Shown here piece after piece: positions 22,333-33,412 of a stretch of 64,000 nt of DNA. How positions within the stretch are numbered: the first letter of the stretch is position 1; each line of letters starts with the position of its first letter. The DNA is from Sorex araneus. Its lineage: Eukaryota > Chordata > Mammalia > Eulipotyphla > Soricidae. The notes under the pieces were generated by a model. That model made no database searches and had not been told where the DNA came from. It saw only the letters and a list, made by a program, of their open reading frames with translations. The translations under genes were made by a program, and so were the position numbers. The DNA is taken from NCBI RefSeq assembly GCF_027595985.1, contig NC_073303.1, forward strand, positions 20,250,675 to 20,314,674, written 5' to 3'.

Positions 22333-22367
22333 TGTGTGTGTGTGTGTGTGTGTATTGTGTGTGTGTG
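22286..22367. repeat. (GA)n(TG)n compound microsatellite
   Basis: A GA run abruptly changes to a TG run near 22330. This generates the artificial RERERE and SLSLSL translations. Confidence 0.9.
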
Positions 22368-22685
22368 ACAGACTTGTCTACCTTATGTCCTTCAGTGATC
22401 ATTCAAGTGGCTCAACAATTATTTTGCATTATTAAATCGTACCCTCAGCGTGGAGAGGAGGATTATTTAGAATGGCCCAAGGAAACCAAACTGAACGAAT
22501 AAATGCAAAGATATGAACCGAAAATTCTCTTCAACAGTGCAATGTGATTAGCTTAATGAGTAGGTCTCTCAAAGGAAAATAGTTAGAATGTCTTTCTTCC
22601 AGATTGATGTAAAACAGGCAAAATCTTTCTATGGCACTTCATTTAAAAGGGCTTTATGAATTCATTGACAATGAACACAAAAGCT
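22368..22685. other. Single-copy or old L1 sequence
   Basis: Nothing conclusive. It may be an upstream part of the old L1 that becomes readable from 22690. Confidence 0.35.
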
Positions 22686-22689
22686 AAAA

Positions 22690-23688
22690 ACAAAGAAATA
22701 AATGGATCAATATCAAACCTAAAAAGCTTGATTACTGAGAAATAAGCTAGCATCAAAATAAAAAGATACTCTACTTAATGGGGAGAAAATTCATACACCA
22801 TGTTTTACACTATGGCAGATAAAATACTCACAGAACTCAACTGCACAGAAACAAACCACCCATCAATTAATGGAGAGAAGTCCTGGATAACACTTTCTCA
22901 AAGAAGACATGCAGATCGCCAACAATGTGAAAAAGTGTTCATCATCACTGATTATAAAGGAATTGCTAATAAAGGCAAATGTGACCTCATACCAATGAGA
23001 ATGGCCTATCAAAAAGACCAGAAGCAACCAGTGCTGGTGGGAATACAGTGAAAACAGATTCCTCCATCACTGTTGATAGGACCATAATCTGGTTCAGCTT
23101 CCATAAAAAATAATATGGAGACTTCCCAAACAATTAAGAATAGAACTACCATGTGATTAAGCGATTTCATTCCTTGGCAGCTATCCCACAACATATAATA
23201 TTAATCCATAAAGATATGCGCATACCTATGTCTAATACAGCACTGTTCACAATAAGGAAGATCTGGAAACAACCCATGTATCCATAAATACACGAGTGGA
23301 CAAAGAAACCACAGTCCTCATATGCAATGGAATATTAATCAGCTGTCGAGAAAAGATAAAATCTTGCAGTTTGCTGCAACTTGGATGGAGCTAGAGGGCA
23401 TCATTTCAAGTAAAGTGAGTCAGAGGGAGAGGGACAAATACCAGATGAGCTCGTCATATGTGGAGTAAAGATGCAAAGCAAGGGAATAGACAATGGCCAA
23501 TAGAAACAAACCCCTGAGCTTCTACTAACATAACTGAGGCTGTCCATGGAGACACAAGTGGGAAGGATGGGTAGATACCAGAGAAAAAGGACTGGGAGAC
23601 AGGAGTCTTGCTCTAGAAGTATTTGTAGTGCAGTGACATTGATTGCAAGCCAAAAACATTAATATTAATGCTATTATAAATCATGATA
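22690..23688 (+). mobile_element. Old L1, ORF2 C-terminal region and 3'UTR
   Basis: Readable as L1 from atggggagaaaattcatac through atgtgaaaaagtgttcatc and caatggaatattaatcagc to agtgagtcagagggagag, the ORF2 end. A 3'UTR follows. Frames are broken throughout. Its tail is cut by the R composite. Confidence 0.8.
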
Positions 23689-24942
23689 CCTTGGCTCCTC
23701 TCTAGTCCATATTCTTTCTTAAACATGTCTATCTCTTTCAGCTTTTTTTCCACTCTAGAAAAGAACCTTCTCTCTTAAACACATATTGCTCTCTTTCCCG
23801 CATGTCTTTCTAAATAAACTCTATTCAATAAAAATATATATATATATGACACCGTACAATCACCACCATACTCCTGGCCGGCCCCCACTGCTCAGGCAAG
23901 CCTCATCCAGAAATTAATTGTTGAAAATCTCAGGGATGTGGTTTGTGACTGAAACCACTTTCACATGGTTGTGAGTGGGCTACCTCCCCCCATCTTCCTG
24001 TACTTCTGGAAGCTCCAGCAGTCATGCACACAAACACCCTCTGGCACCATGTAAGCTCTTTCAACATCCATGATCCAGAGACTCAGAAATAAATCTCAAA
24101 AGGGATCAACAAATGGGAAGATTTCTCCCACATCCTGCACAAGGCTGAATATCGGGGCAACACAGAGCGGGGCAGGTAATCCCCTGCACCTGCTCAAACA
24201 GAACCCCAGCAACTAAAAACCTCCACACTCTGCAATCATCACCATGTTCCCAGCCGGACCCCACTACTCAGGTGATCCTCATCAACAAGTTTATTTGTTG
24301 AAAACCTCAAGTATGCAGATTTTGTGACTAACATCTCCAATTTTCATGGAGTTGGGGATGGGCTACCTACCTGCCATTTCCCTGTACTTCTGGAAGCCCA
24401 GCAGTTACACAGATGCCTCAAAGCTGACAGTCAGTTAAGAATTTAACTCTAGCTCTATCACCCCGTTAAAATTTTTGGATACCCTGGAGCTCACAGCCAC
24501 GATTTCAGTTGTGTGAGCATTCCTAACCTAGTAACACTGATAAACCAGGAGTAGCACACCAGATTGTATGGGATGTAATGTAGAAGGCATTAAATCTCGA
24601 CTAACAAAGTATAACCACATAAGGCTTAACCTGTAACAACATCTTAGTAATCTCTTATACAGGGCTTAAGAGCTCCATGGTGAGATACAACAATCTTCAC
24701 CAACTTTCTTCTAACAAAATATTTTTGTCATTCCTTTTAGCAAATTATTTGTAACAAGCAATGTAAAATAAATTATTAAGGGCCTGCTATGAGGGCAGGC
24801 TCAAGGGGTAGTTGGGAAAATTGGAAATAATGGTGATGGAAGGGTGCAATCGTGATGGGATTGGTGTTGGAATATTAAATGTCTATAACTTAAGATTAAT
24901 AAAGCAATTTTTGAAAACTTTTGTTTTAAAAATAAATAAATA
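23689..24942 (+). mobile_element. R composite with tandem R units and older L1-type tail
   Basis: Flanked by aaatcatgata (23678-23688, 24943-24953), a plausible TSD. It contains two related units: unit 1 about 23852-24225, and a partial unit 2 about 24226-24470. The shared landmarks are cctgtacttctggaagc and gagtgggctacct or gatgggctacct. A type-B L1 3' tail follows (about 24520-24910, with gggcaggctcaaggggtag). The element at 40565-41279 has the same R-to-tail design. Confidence 0.65.
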
Positions 24943-25024
24943 AAATCATGATAGCTAAAAAACATTTTTAAATGAAATATGAAGGCTTTAAGTTGAGAGA
25001 GTAGATGAAAAAGTAAAAAACAGG

Positions 25025-25190
25025 GTCAGACAGGGCCAAACTACAATAGCTGGGGTACGTGCCTTGATGTAACCAACACAGGTTTGATTCCTAGCATTTC
25101 ATAAGGACCCTCCAGCCTGTCAGGAGTGATTGATGAGTGAAGAACCAGGAGTAAGGCTTGAGTACTGCCTGGTGTAGCCCCCAAATAGAA
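25025..25190 (+). mobile_element. Old SOR-type SINE feeding a tetranucleotide array
   Basis: Decayed box B (aggtttgattcctagc), then ggtgtagcccccaaatagaac. Its A-rich tail runs directly into the AAGG array, so the array probably grew from it. Confidence 0.7.
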
Positions 25191-25195
25191 CTGAA

Positions 25196-25455
25196 AGAAA
25201 GAAAGGAAGAAAGAGAGAGGAAGGAAGGAAGGAAGGAAGGAAGGAAGGAAGGAAGGAAGGAAGGAAGGAAGGAAGGAAGGAAGGAAGGAAGGAAGGAAGG
25301 AAGGAAGGAAGGAAGGAAGGGAGGAGAGGAGGGAGGAGGGAGGGAGGGAGGGAGGGAGGGAGGGAGGGAGGGAGGGAGGGAGGGAGGGAGGGAGGGAGGG
25401 AGGGAGGGAGGGAGGGAGGGAGGGAGGGAGGGAGGGAGGGAGGAAGGACCAATGT
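25196..25455. repeat. (AAGG)n / (AGGG)n tetranucleotide array
   Basis: About 260 bp of purine-only repeat. The first half is aagg units. After a short mixed zone (25320-25340) it becomes agggagggaggg. It causes the long PSLPPSL and EGRKEGR translations, which are not proteins. The G4-rich half could form quadruplex or triplex DNA. Confidence 0.95.
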
Positions 25456-26615
25456 AATGTTTCCCCAAACTACCACATGCCCCTAACTTTATTGCCTACA
25501 ACTCTGGAAAATTCAACCTGTGACTTTTCTGGGATTTATGTTCCTTCCCACAACATCCTTCTCTTGAGAAGGAAGAGATATGACTCTGCATATTTCTTTC
25601 TGTTTGCTCTCATTTGTGCCCTATCTGGCATAAGGTGGGCCCTGGTCCAGCAGTGGACAGACTTTAGTGTCTTTCTATTTGGTAAAGTGACATCTCTGGC
25701 TCAGAGGCACCCACGTCCATAGAGGCTGACTGGAACACATTTTTAGAAGAGCTTAAATGAGTTTCAGAAGAAAAACATTCCAAAAATGTCTTTGATCTGA
25801 ACCCGCAGGCATATGTGGCCTCCGTTCGTTCTCTACTGGCTTTGGGACTCTGATCCCTCTCAGTGAAATCAGGGCCATAACCTCTATTTGCTTTTGATGC
25901 AAATCCACACTCGCATGTGGCCCACAGAGCAGAGTGCTGCTCTCTTTTCTGTCTTCGCTAGCCTGGATGACAAAGGCTTTGCTTGTTCTAAGTGCTGGAG
26001 AATTGCGAGCAGGAATGTTTAGATAAGACATCTCTAACCCATCTCCCACCGCTTCAGAGATCCTAAATAAGAGTATTTTAAATGTAAACCTAAGCCCAGG
26101 AATTCTGAGAAAAGCACGAGTAAATAATAGATGTTCATTGACAGGCCCTATATAGTAGATATTCTTTTGCCATTTCTGCAAATTGATGTTTTGACAGGTG
26201 CCACTTTATTTAGTTGGCAGGATTTAAAAGCTCACTGTTTTTCTCTTCAACCTTCTTTGAACCTCTCTGACAAGGCACAAATATACCAAGCTGAGTTAAT
26301 AGGTAGATTTGTGGGCCAGAAGTGATCCACAAAACCTAAAGTGAACAAGTTTTAGTGGCTCCTATATAAGCTATGTTATGTGGTATTTGTTTTGTAATGT
26401 GATTTAAATTTTGTTTAGTTAATTATTTTTCTTTCCTCTGCTAGATTATTGATCTCTTAGCATTGAGATGGAGGTGCAAATAAATACTTGGCAGGATGGA
26501 GGTGATGTCTGCTATGTCTACTCAAAGAAAAGCGTCCATCCTCCCTCTGAAGCTCGCTATAACTTCCAGAGGAGAATTCTAGTTCCCTCTTTCCTTTAAT
26601 ATATCCTTATATTGG
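25456..26615. other. Single-copy sequence
   Basis: About 1.15 kb without a repeat I can name. The 142-codon minus frame (25753-26181) has no recognisable domain and no other sign of coding. Confidence 0.5.
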
Positions 26616-26619
26616 AAAA

Positions 26620-26631
26620 GTAAGAAAAAAG

Positions 26632-26694
<63 letters not shown>

Positions 26695-26781
26695 AAAGAA
26701 GAAAGAAAGAAAGAAAGAAAAGAAAGAAAGAAAGAAAGGAAGGAAGGAAGGAAGGAAGGAAGGAAGGAAGGAAGGAAGGAA

Positions 26782-26823
<42 letters not shown>

Positions 26824-26824
26824 A

Positions 26825-26881
<57 letters not shown>

Positions 26882-27050
26882 AAAGAAAGAAAGAAAGAAA
26901 GAAGAAAGAAAGAAAGAGAAAAAGAGAGAGAAGAGACAAAAAGAGAAAGAGAGAGAGGGGAAGAAAGGAAGGAGGGAAAGAAGGGTAAGGGAAAGAGGGA
27001 GAGAAAGACAAAAGAGAGAGAAAGAAAGGAAAGGGAAGCAAGGAAGGATT
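26620..27050. repeat. (GAAA)n/(GGAA)n purine array
   Basis: About 430 bp that is almost entirely purine on the plus strand. GAAA blocks surround a GGAA block (about 26740-26785), then decay into mixed AGAG/GGAA. The SFLSFFL translations on the minus strand are artefacts. Confidence 0.95.
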
Positions 27051-27145
27051 GATAGTTGATCATTGATAATTGATATTACTATATCCTTATATTAAGGAAA
27101 GAGGGAAATAGTCAAAGAAAATATTATAGTTATTGGACAATTCTT

Positions 27146-27317
27146 TTTTATTTCTTTTTGGGTCACACTCGGTGATGCTCAGGGATTACTCCTGGCTCTG
27201 CACTCAGGAATTACTCCTGGCGGTGCTTGGGGGACCATATGGGATGCTGGGAATTGAACCCGGGTCAGCCGCGTGCAAGGCAAACACCCTACCCACTGTG
27301 TTAGTGCTCCAAGCCCC
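27146..27317 (-). mobile_element. SOR-type SINE with 18-bp TSD
   Basis: Reverse copy with near-intact promoter boxes. TSD agttattggacaattctt is perfect (27128-27145, 27318-27335), indicating a recent insertion. Confidence 0.96.
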
Positions 27318-27335
27318 AGTTATTGGACAATTCTT

Positions 27336-28410
27336 GACCCCTTCATCTGCTTTAAGGCAAAAAAGAATGTTAGTAATATCTCCAGAGACTAAAAATTTTC
27401 TGAGTTTCCTTTCTGAAGAAGAGTTTAGCGCCAGATCACCCTCTTTTCCCCACTTTTTAAGGCTTTTTCTTCATAAAAAGATGCTGTCATTGCATTCTGT
27501 TGTTTAGATACTTAATATCTATCATGAAGTTGTATCCTAAATGCCTAAGCTGAAGTGAATTTATTTGCTCCCCTTATTGTAAGGCTTTTGGAATATGGCC
27601 AGGCCTGTGAGACTTGATGGACTTTCAGATCTCTCAGGACTTGTGTTTCTTTTCTATTTCTTCCTATCAGCCTTCCTCCCCGCAGCCTTCGCACGAGTTC
27701 TTCTGACAGGGCTCTGCCTTCTGTACTTCCTCCCCTCATAAATTCACTCACAGCTGGTTATTGCTCGACTGAGAACATAGATAGACCCTTTTTCTGGGTG
27801 AGCATCACATGTCTTCTGTACCACTCACTCCCTATCTTCTCTAGAAAGGGCTGGTACAAGCGTGAGAAGGAACTTGATGATGTTGTGAGTCTCTGTATGT
27901 GGAAAGGCAGCCTGACTTCAGAGGTTACAGAGCCTAGAACATAGACTATGGCGCCCTTCCCAGGCCCCCCCTACCATGCAGGAAGTCAGGGACTCAGCTG
28001 CAGAGAGCACCCTTAAAGTAGAACCCTAACCCTCTGCACTCTGCCCTTCCCAATTGCCCTGGCAGGTTGGTTTGAGGCTATAAAGGTCAGGTCATTTCCG
28101 CCTAATGCGGGGTGATTGTGAAGGGCCCTTCTAGTTCTAACACTCCCTAGTGAGGCTAGTCCACAATAAGGCCTGCATCCTGGCATTGTCCCCCCCCTGA
28201 GCCCACAGTCTTCCTTTCATGAATGATGACCCCTGGGACATTGCCTAATACACCTCCTGAACACTGAAATTGGTGAGGCCAACCCTCGTGAGCAAGTGTG
28301 AGCTTATTGATTTGGACCAACGGAAACGATGCCATCGTTGGACTATTGGTTGTCTTGCCATCATCAGATGCTCCTCTACTTTCACTAACAATCCTTAGCT
28401 AGAGTCTAGT
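27336..28410. other. Single-copy sequence
   Basis: No repeat or supported exon in about 1.1 kb. The final part runs up to the target site of the L1 at 28427. Confidence 0.5.
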
Positions 28411-28426
28411 AAAGACACAACAGTGG

Positions 28427-29210
28427 TTGGCATGGATGCGGGGGAGAAAGGGACTCTCCTTCACTGCATCGGTGGGAATGCCGACTCGTTCAGTCCTTTT
28501 GGAAAACAATATGGACGATTCTCAAAAAGTTAGAAATTGAGCTTCCATTTGACCCAGCAATACCACTCCTGGGAACATATCCTGGAGAGGCAAAAAGGTA
28601 TAGTAGAGATGACATCTGCATTTCCATGTTCATTGCCGCACTTGTTTACAATAGCCATAATATGGAAAAAACCAGAGTGCCCGAAAACAGATGATTGGCT
28701 AAAGAAACCCTGGTATATCTACACAATGGAATACTATGTAGCTGTCAGAAAACATGAAGTCATGAAATTTGCATATAAATGGATCAACATGGAAAGTATC
28801 ATGCTGAGTGAAATGAGTCAGAAAGAAAGAGACAGACATAGAAAGATTGCACTCATATGTGGAATATAAAGTAACTGAGAGGTACAAGCTTACAATGTTG
28901 CGATTTCTGGCAGATATTTCTCTGGACTTAGTTACTAAAATACAGAAATCCAAACCCGTGCGGCTGCTAGTGCTGCCTCGCGACCTCATATCTCTTCATT
29001 CTCAGCAATGGAAAACAAATTATCAAATGCTTTCTTTTCAGCAGGTCGACTTTAAGGGGGAGGAAACTCCAAATCAATAATAGTGAATTTTTTGTTGAAA
29101 TATTGAATGTAATCAAAGTAAGTGAAAGTAAAGCGAAATTTACCAGTTACACATGCAGGGTGGGGGGCCGGGGACGGTGGGGGGGAGGGGGAAGGTATAC
29201 TGAAAAAAAA
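28427..29210 (+). mobile_element. Young 5'-truncated L1 with early poly(A)
   Basis: Flanked by a perfect 16-bp TSD, aaagacacaacagtgg (28411-28426, 29211-29226). It keeps the last 110 or so ORF2 codons open (28537-28869), with WYIYTMEYYVAVRKHEVM and SEMSQKERDRHRKI, typical of the L1 ORF2 C-terminus. The 3'UTR stops just after ggaaggtatactg and goes straight into poly(A). The final roughly 120 bp seen in other copies (gcactggtg motif, gtgattcaataaa) is absent. It encodes no reverse transcriptase core and so is not autonomous. Confidence 0.9.
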
Positions 29211-29362
29211 AAAGACACAACAGTGGGCTGAAATCAGACTGGCAAGTGCACTAATTACAAAGGAGAATCTGTAGTTTTTTCTATTATTAACAGTGGTGCC
29301 CACGGCAGTCGATTACCAGATATTTCATTCCTGTTAACTTCATTTAACTCACAAAAGTACTA

Positions 29363-29527
29363 ATGAACAGCATGTAGAACACTTGTCTTGCATGTGGACA
29401 ACTCAGATTTGATTCCTGGCACCACATACCAACCCCTGAACCCTGCCAAGAGTGATTTTGGAGCACAGAAGCAGGAGTAAGACCTGAGCGAACACCAATG
29501 AGGGTAAGCACCAAAGCCCACCAAAAA
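29363..29527 (+). mobile_element. Old SOR-type SINE
   Basis: cagatttgattcctggcacc is the box B remnant. agagtgattttggagcac and gcaggagtaagacctgag match the body. Box A is lost. Confidence 0.75.
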
Positions 29528-30420
29528 AAGTATTATGAAGTTGGTATTATCTGTACTCCTGTGAATAAAGAAATTGATGTGTTGAAAATGTGAAGTAAGG
29601 CAAATAGATGTAAAACTCCAGGTACCTGGCTCCAAATCTCAAATCTACAATTCTCATCCTTGCCAGAATGTTCCTCCTTCAACTTCTACTCCTTTTCTGT
29701 CTAGCTCACATACTGCTGTGTTCAACATAGTTACTCAAATGATGCCATCTATGTATAAAATTGAAAGATAGGCCTTGCCTGAAAAAGATATTGGTGCCAA
29801 ATAAAGCTGTATTCTACTGTACTTTTATCATTTATTTCATAGCTTCAAATACTCTCTAATTTACTTAGTCAAATGAACCTCTCTGTATAACAAGAAGATC
29901 TAATTGGGTAGAATCCTTGAAAATGAAAAACATCGAGTAGAGACAACAAAACTCATAACTTTTTATTGTCTCTACATTATGTCTACTTTTCAGCACTCAA
30001 CAAATTATCTATAAGGATAAAACAGAATATTTATCTCAGAATGATTTTGTAAAATGACAGCTTGTTATTTTTTTCAAATCATCTATGAGTAGGTATAATT
30101 TGATTCCACACCACGTCCTTATCTCTCCTCTGGTTCCCTTATTATACCTTTATTACCACTTCTTTTATTTCCTTAATTATTGTTTCCTCTTCTCTGTTGC
30201 ACATGTTTCTCTTGGCTGTTTTAAATTCTATTTAGACAGCCAGTTTCGTGTTCTTTATTATTTAGCTTCATCTATTATCTCGTCTCCTTCCTTATAAGAA
30301 AAATCCCAGAGTAATAATTTCTCGAACTTCTCCAATACATATAGATACATGAATCAACATAGTAGAGGAATAATATATATATGCTTCTGCTATACATTTT
30401 CTAAAACTATGTAACTGGTG
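29528..30420. other. AT-rich single-copy sequence
   Basis: No repeat or exon recognised. Confidence 0.45.
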
Positions 30421-30424
30421 GTGT

Positions 30425-30560
30425 TATATAGCACAAGCATAGGCGCTAGAGAGTCAAGCCAACCTAAGTTCAAATCTTAGCCCTACCAATAATCTGACAT
30501 TGGACATATTAACTTTTGTGCCCACTAATATTTTCAAGGTTCTAATTATGCTTAACTTAA
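30425..30560 (+). mobile_element. MIR element (tRNA-derived, ancient)
   Basis: ggcgctagagagtcaagcc, then aagttcaaatcttagccc and aatctgacattgg follow the core of the mammalian-wide MIR SINE in the correct order. It is heavily diverged, as expected for its age. Confidence 0.7.
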
Positions 30561-30787
30561 AATATTGGATAGACTTGAAATACTAAGTGTTTAAAAAGAA
30601 CAAACTTGCTACATAGTAATTTAATTGACATTAAAAGGTAAGATCTAGTGCTATAATAGGTCTAATAACTGGTTAAATTTAGAATGATTGTAGAATAGAA
30701 GCAATATTTTTAAATAGGTGTAACATGCATAATTTAAAATGCAGATACATGTAACCTACATCGGTGATGAGTGCTCAAGAATAATAG

Positions 30788-30956
30788 TGGGGGCCAGAGC
30801 GATAATACAGCAGATATGGCATTTGCCTTGCACATGGCCTACCTGGGTTCAATCCCCAGCATCCCATATGGTCCTCCAAACACCACCAGTAGTGATTCCT
30901 GAATGCAGAGCCAGGAGTAACACCTGAATATTTCTGGATGTGACCCAAAAAGTCAA
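30788..30956 (+). mobile_element. SOR-type SINE
   Basis: gggggccagagcgataatacagc, then gggttcaatccccagc and ggatgtgacccaaaaag. Short aataat flanks leave the TSD uncertain. Confidence 0.9.
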
Positions 30957-30959
30957 TCA

Positions 30960-31300
30960 TAATAATTAATAATAATACTAAATCATAATTGGGGGTTGGC
31001 TATACTCATAAATGAAGCAAATGTTAGTTTCTCCCTAGCGGTTAGTGAAAATAAAGATGCTATTTTTTTTGTATCCCAGTTAATGGACTTTCTGAAAGCT
31101 TTTCAAAGACCTTAAGAAATCTGTGGATTCCAAATTAGGAACTCTGAAATATAATGACTCTAAAATGTAATTTAATACTTTGTCAATGTAGTATTTTCAT
31201 TTATTTCATATACATTTTATACACACCTAGTAAATGATAGATATTATATTAAGTACTGGTTCGACAAGAATTGACTAAAACTATGTATGTGCCTATATCT
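30960..31300. other. AT-rich sequence
   Basis: Nothing recognised. Confidence 0.4.
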
Positions 31301-31304
31301 TCAT

Positions 31305-31448
31305 GACTTGACTTGCACACAGCCACACCAGGTTGAATCCCTTGTATCACAGATGGTCCTTTGAGGGGGACCATGAATTATCCCTGAATGCAGAGCCAGG
31401 AGCAAGCCCTGAGCACCACCAGGTGTGGTCAAAGCAAAAAACCAAAAA
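31305..31448 (+). mobile_element. 5'-truncated SOR-type SINE
   Basis: Starts at about cttgcacacagcc. Box B reads aggttgaatcccttg, and the end is aggtgtggtcaaagc. Box A is missing. Confidence 0.8.
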
Positions 31449-31599
31449 CTTATTCTTCTGGACCAGGAACATGGGATGACTTCCTTCTCTACTTCCATGT
31501 CTTAAGGGAATCACTTTTAATTCTTCACTACTCAACATATTTAAATTCAGGTTTGTAATACACCGTTTTTATTGTGTTCAGTTCATGTTTCTCCTATCT

Positions 31600-31703
31600 C
31601 TACTCTCAGCTGTGCTCAGGAGATGGTAATACCACAGAAGATTGAATTGGAGGTCAGCCATATGCAAGCAAATACCCTAACCCCTATACTATCTCTCCAG
31701 CCC
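31600..31703 (-). mobile_element. Partial SOR-type SINE
   Basis: gaagattgaattggaggtcag to actatctctccagccc is a diverged reverse copy of the head. Confidence 0.7.
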
Positions 31704-32218
31704 AAGTTCACTGAGCATTTTTATCATAAATGATCATGAATCTCATCAAAGTTTTTTCTATCTACTCATAAGCTTGTAGAATTTTTATCTTTCTTTTTCT
31801 TGATGTAGTATATTACATTAATCGATTCACATATGTTGAACTATCCTTGATTCCCTGAGATAAATCCCACTTGGTCATGATGAAAGATTCTTTTGATAGG
31901 CTGTTGGGTTCAATTTGTCGAAGATTTTGTTGAAGATTTTTGCATCTATGTTCATCAGAAAAATCAATCTCATTTTCTTTTATTGTGCTGTTCTTTTCTC
32001 GACTGGGAATTAGCGTGAAAGTGACCTTCTAGAATGTGTTTGGAAGTGTCCTCTCACCTTCAATTTATTGAAGAGTTTGATCTGAGTGAATACTGGTTTT
32101 TGAAATTTTTATAGAAGTTGCTACTTATGCTATCTGATCCTGGACTTTAATTAGTGAGGACTTTTGATTACCATTTTAATTTTTGTACTAGTAAATCGTC
32201 TGTTCAGATTTCTATTTC

Positions 32219-32388
32219 TGGGACTAGAGCAATTGTACAGCGGGTAAGGCATTTGCCTTGCATGCGGCTGACCCAGGTTCAATCCCCGGCATCCCATATG
32301 GTCCCCTGTGTACTGCTAGGAGTAATTCCTGAGTGCAGAGCCAGGAGTATCACCAAGTGACCCAAAAGGACAAAAAAAAAAAAAAAGA
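32219..32388 (+). mobile_element. SOR-type SINE inside L1
   Basis: gggactagagcaattgtacagcgggtaagg with box B aggttcaatccccggc and a long A tail. TSD agatttctatt occurs on both sides (about 32206 and 32388). Confidence 0.93.
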
Positions 32389-32500
32389 TTTCTATTCCCT
32401 CATGGTTCAATCTTGGAAGTTTGCATAATTCTAAAAAGTAGTTCAATTCTTCCAGGTTGTCCAATTTTTCTGAATATATTCCCTACAGTAATCCCTTATG

Positions 32501-33100
32501 GACACTCTGCACCACTCTCTTCCGGGACTTTTGTTTTATAGGGGGCAGAATCTCCTGCCCCCGTGCCTGGCTGTCTTCACCAGGGCCCCTCGAAGGGGGA
32601 CGGGTTGAATTTCCCTCTCCGCCCTGAGCAGAGCCCCAGCAGCTGAAGACCTTCGAAACCCAGCCAAAGCCATGCTCAAGGCCACTCTCCACACACTGGG
32701 CCTCCTCCACCCAAATCCTCTTATTTCCAGTAGCTAGGCAGTCATACCCACAAACTGCCACCTTTATATGTAATCCATCAATGGCCAAAATCCAGAGACT
32801 ATAAAACAAAGCTCCCGGAAGTGGCCTCTTATGTCTAGTTCTTGCTCTCGGAGAACCCGGCAAGCTACCGAGAGTATCCTGCCCACACCGCAGAGCCTGG
32901 CAAGCTCTCTGTGGCGTATTCTATATACCAAAACCAGTAACAATGATGGGTCTCATTCCCCTGACCCTGAAAGAGCCTCCAATGCGGCACCATTGGGAAG
33001 GACAAGTAAGGAGAGGCTGCTAAAATCTCAGGGTTAGGACGTATGGAGACATTACTAGCACCTGCTTGAGCAATTTGATGATCAATGGGATGATAGTGAT
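32501..33100 (+). mobile_element. R composite: R module + SINE body, inserted in L1
   Basis: The R module occupies about 32510-32835 (ccatgctcaaggccactc; caaaatccagagactataaa). It joins a long-SINE body (from ctcggagaacccggcaagc) that carries an internal insert beginning cctgaccctgaaagagcc. It ends in atgatagtgatacag with no poly(A). Flanks acagtaatcccttatg and acagtctcttatg resemble an imperfect TSD and bracket the entire unit inside L1. The copy at 8980-9625 shares the junction and the insert. Confidence 0.7.
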
Positions 33101-33164
33101 ACAGTCTCTTATGATTATCTGTTTTACTATAGTATCAGTTGGAACTTTGCACTTTCACTACTGC

Positions 33165-33412
33165 TTTTTGGTGGAGGGATGGGTGCAGAAATATCCCAAG
33201 CAGTGTTCAAGAGTCTGAGGGGCCACTCCTGGCAATTCTCAGCCAATTACGACTAGGTGGGGTGTCAATACTAGAACCTGCAAGTGCTGAAAAGCTATTT
33301 GGGCCCTGTGATGTTCCCGGACAATGCCTGGTGATGTTCAGGGGACCATTGCTGCAGGTGGGGCATAGGCAAGACATGGTGCCAACTACATGAGCCCAAT
33401 GGTCCTTTTATG
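33165..33412 (-). mobile_element. Degenerate SINE (possible)
   Basis: Weak reverse-strand similarity (ggccactcctggcaattctc, aggggaccattgctg). Placed between L1 segments, so it is an insertion of some kind. Confidence 0.4.

Noticed and set aside
25091..25476. Long proline/serine/leucine and glycine/arginine/glutamate frames
   Set aside because: Pure translation of the AAGG/AGGG array.
25753..26181. 142-codon minus frame as an exon
   Set aside because: No domain, no splice-site support, and ordinary single-copy composition.
26596..27063. 155- and 144-codon phenylalanine/serine/leucine frames
   Set aside because: Translation of the GAAA/GGAA array; low complexity only.
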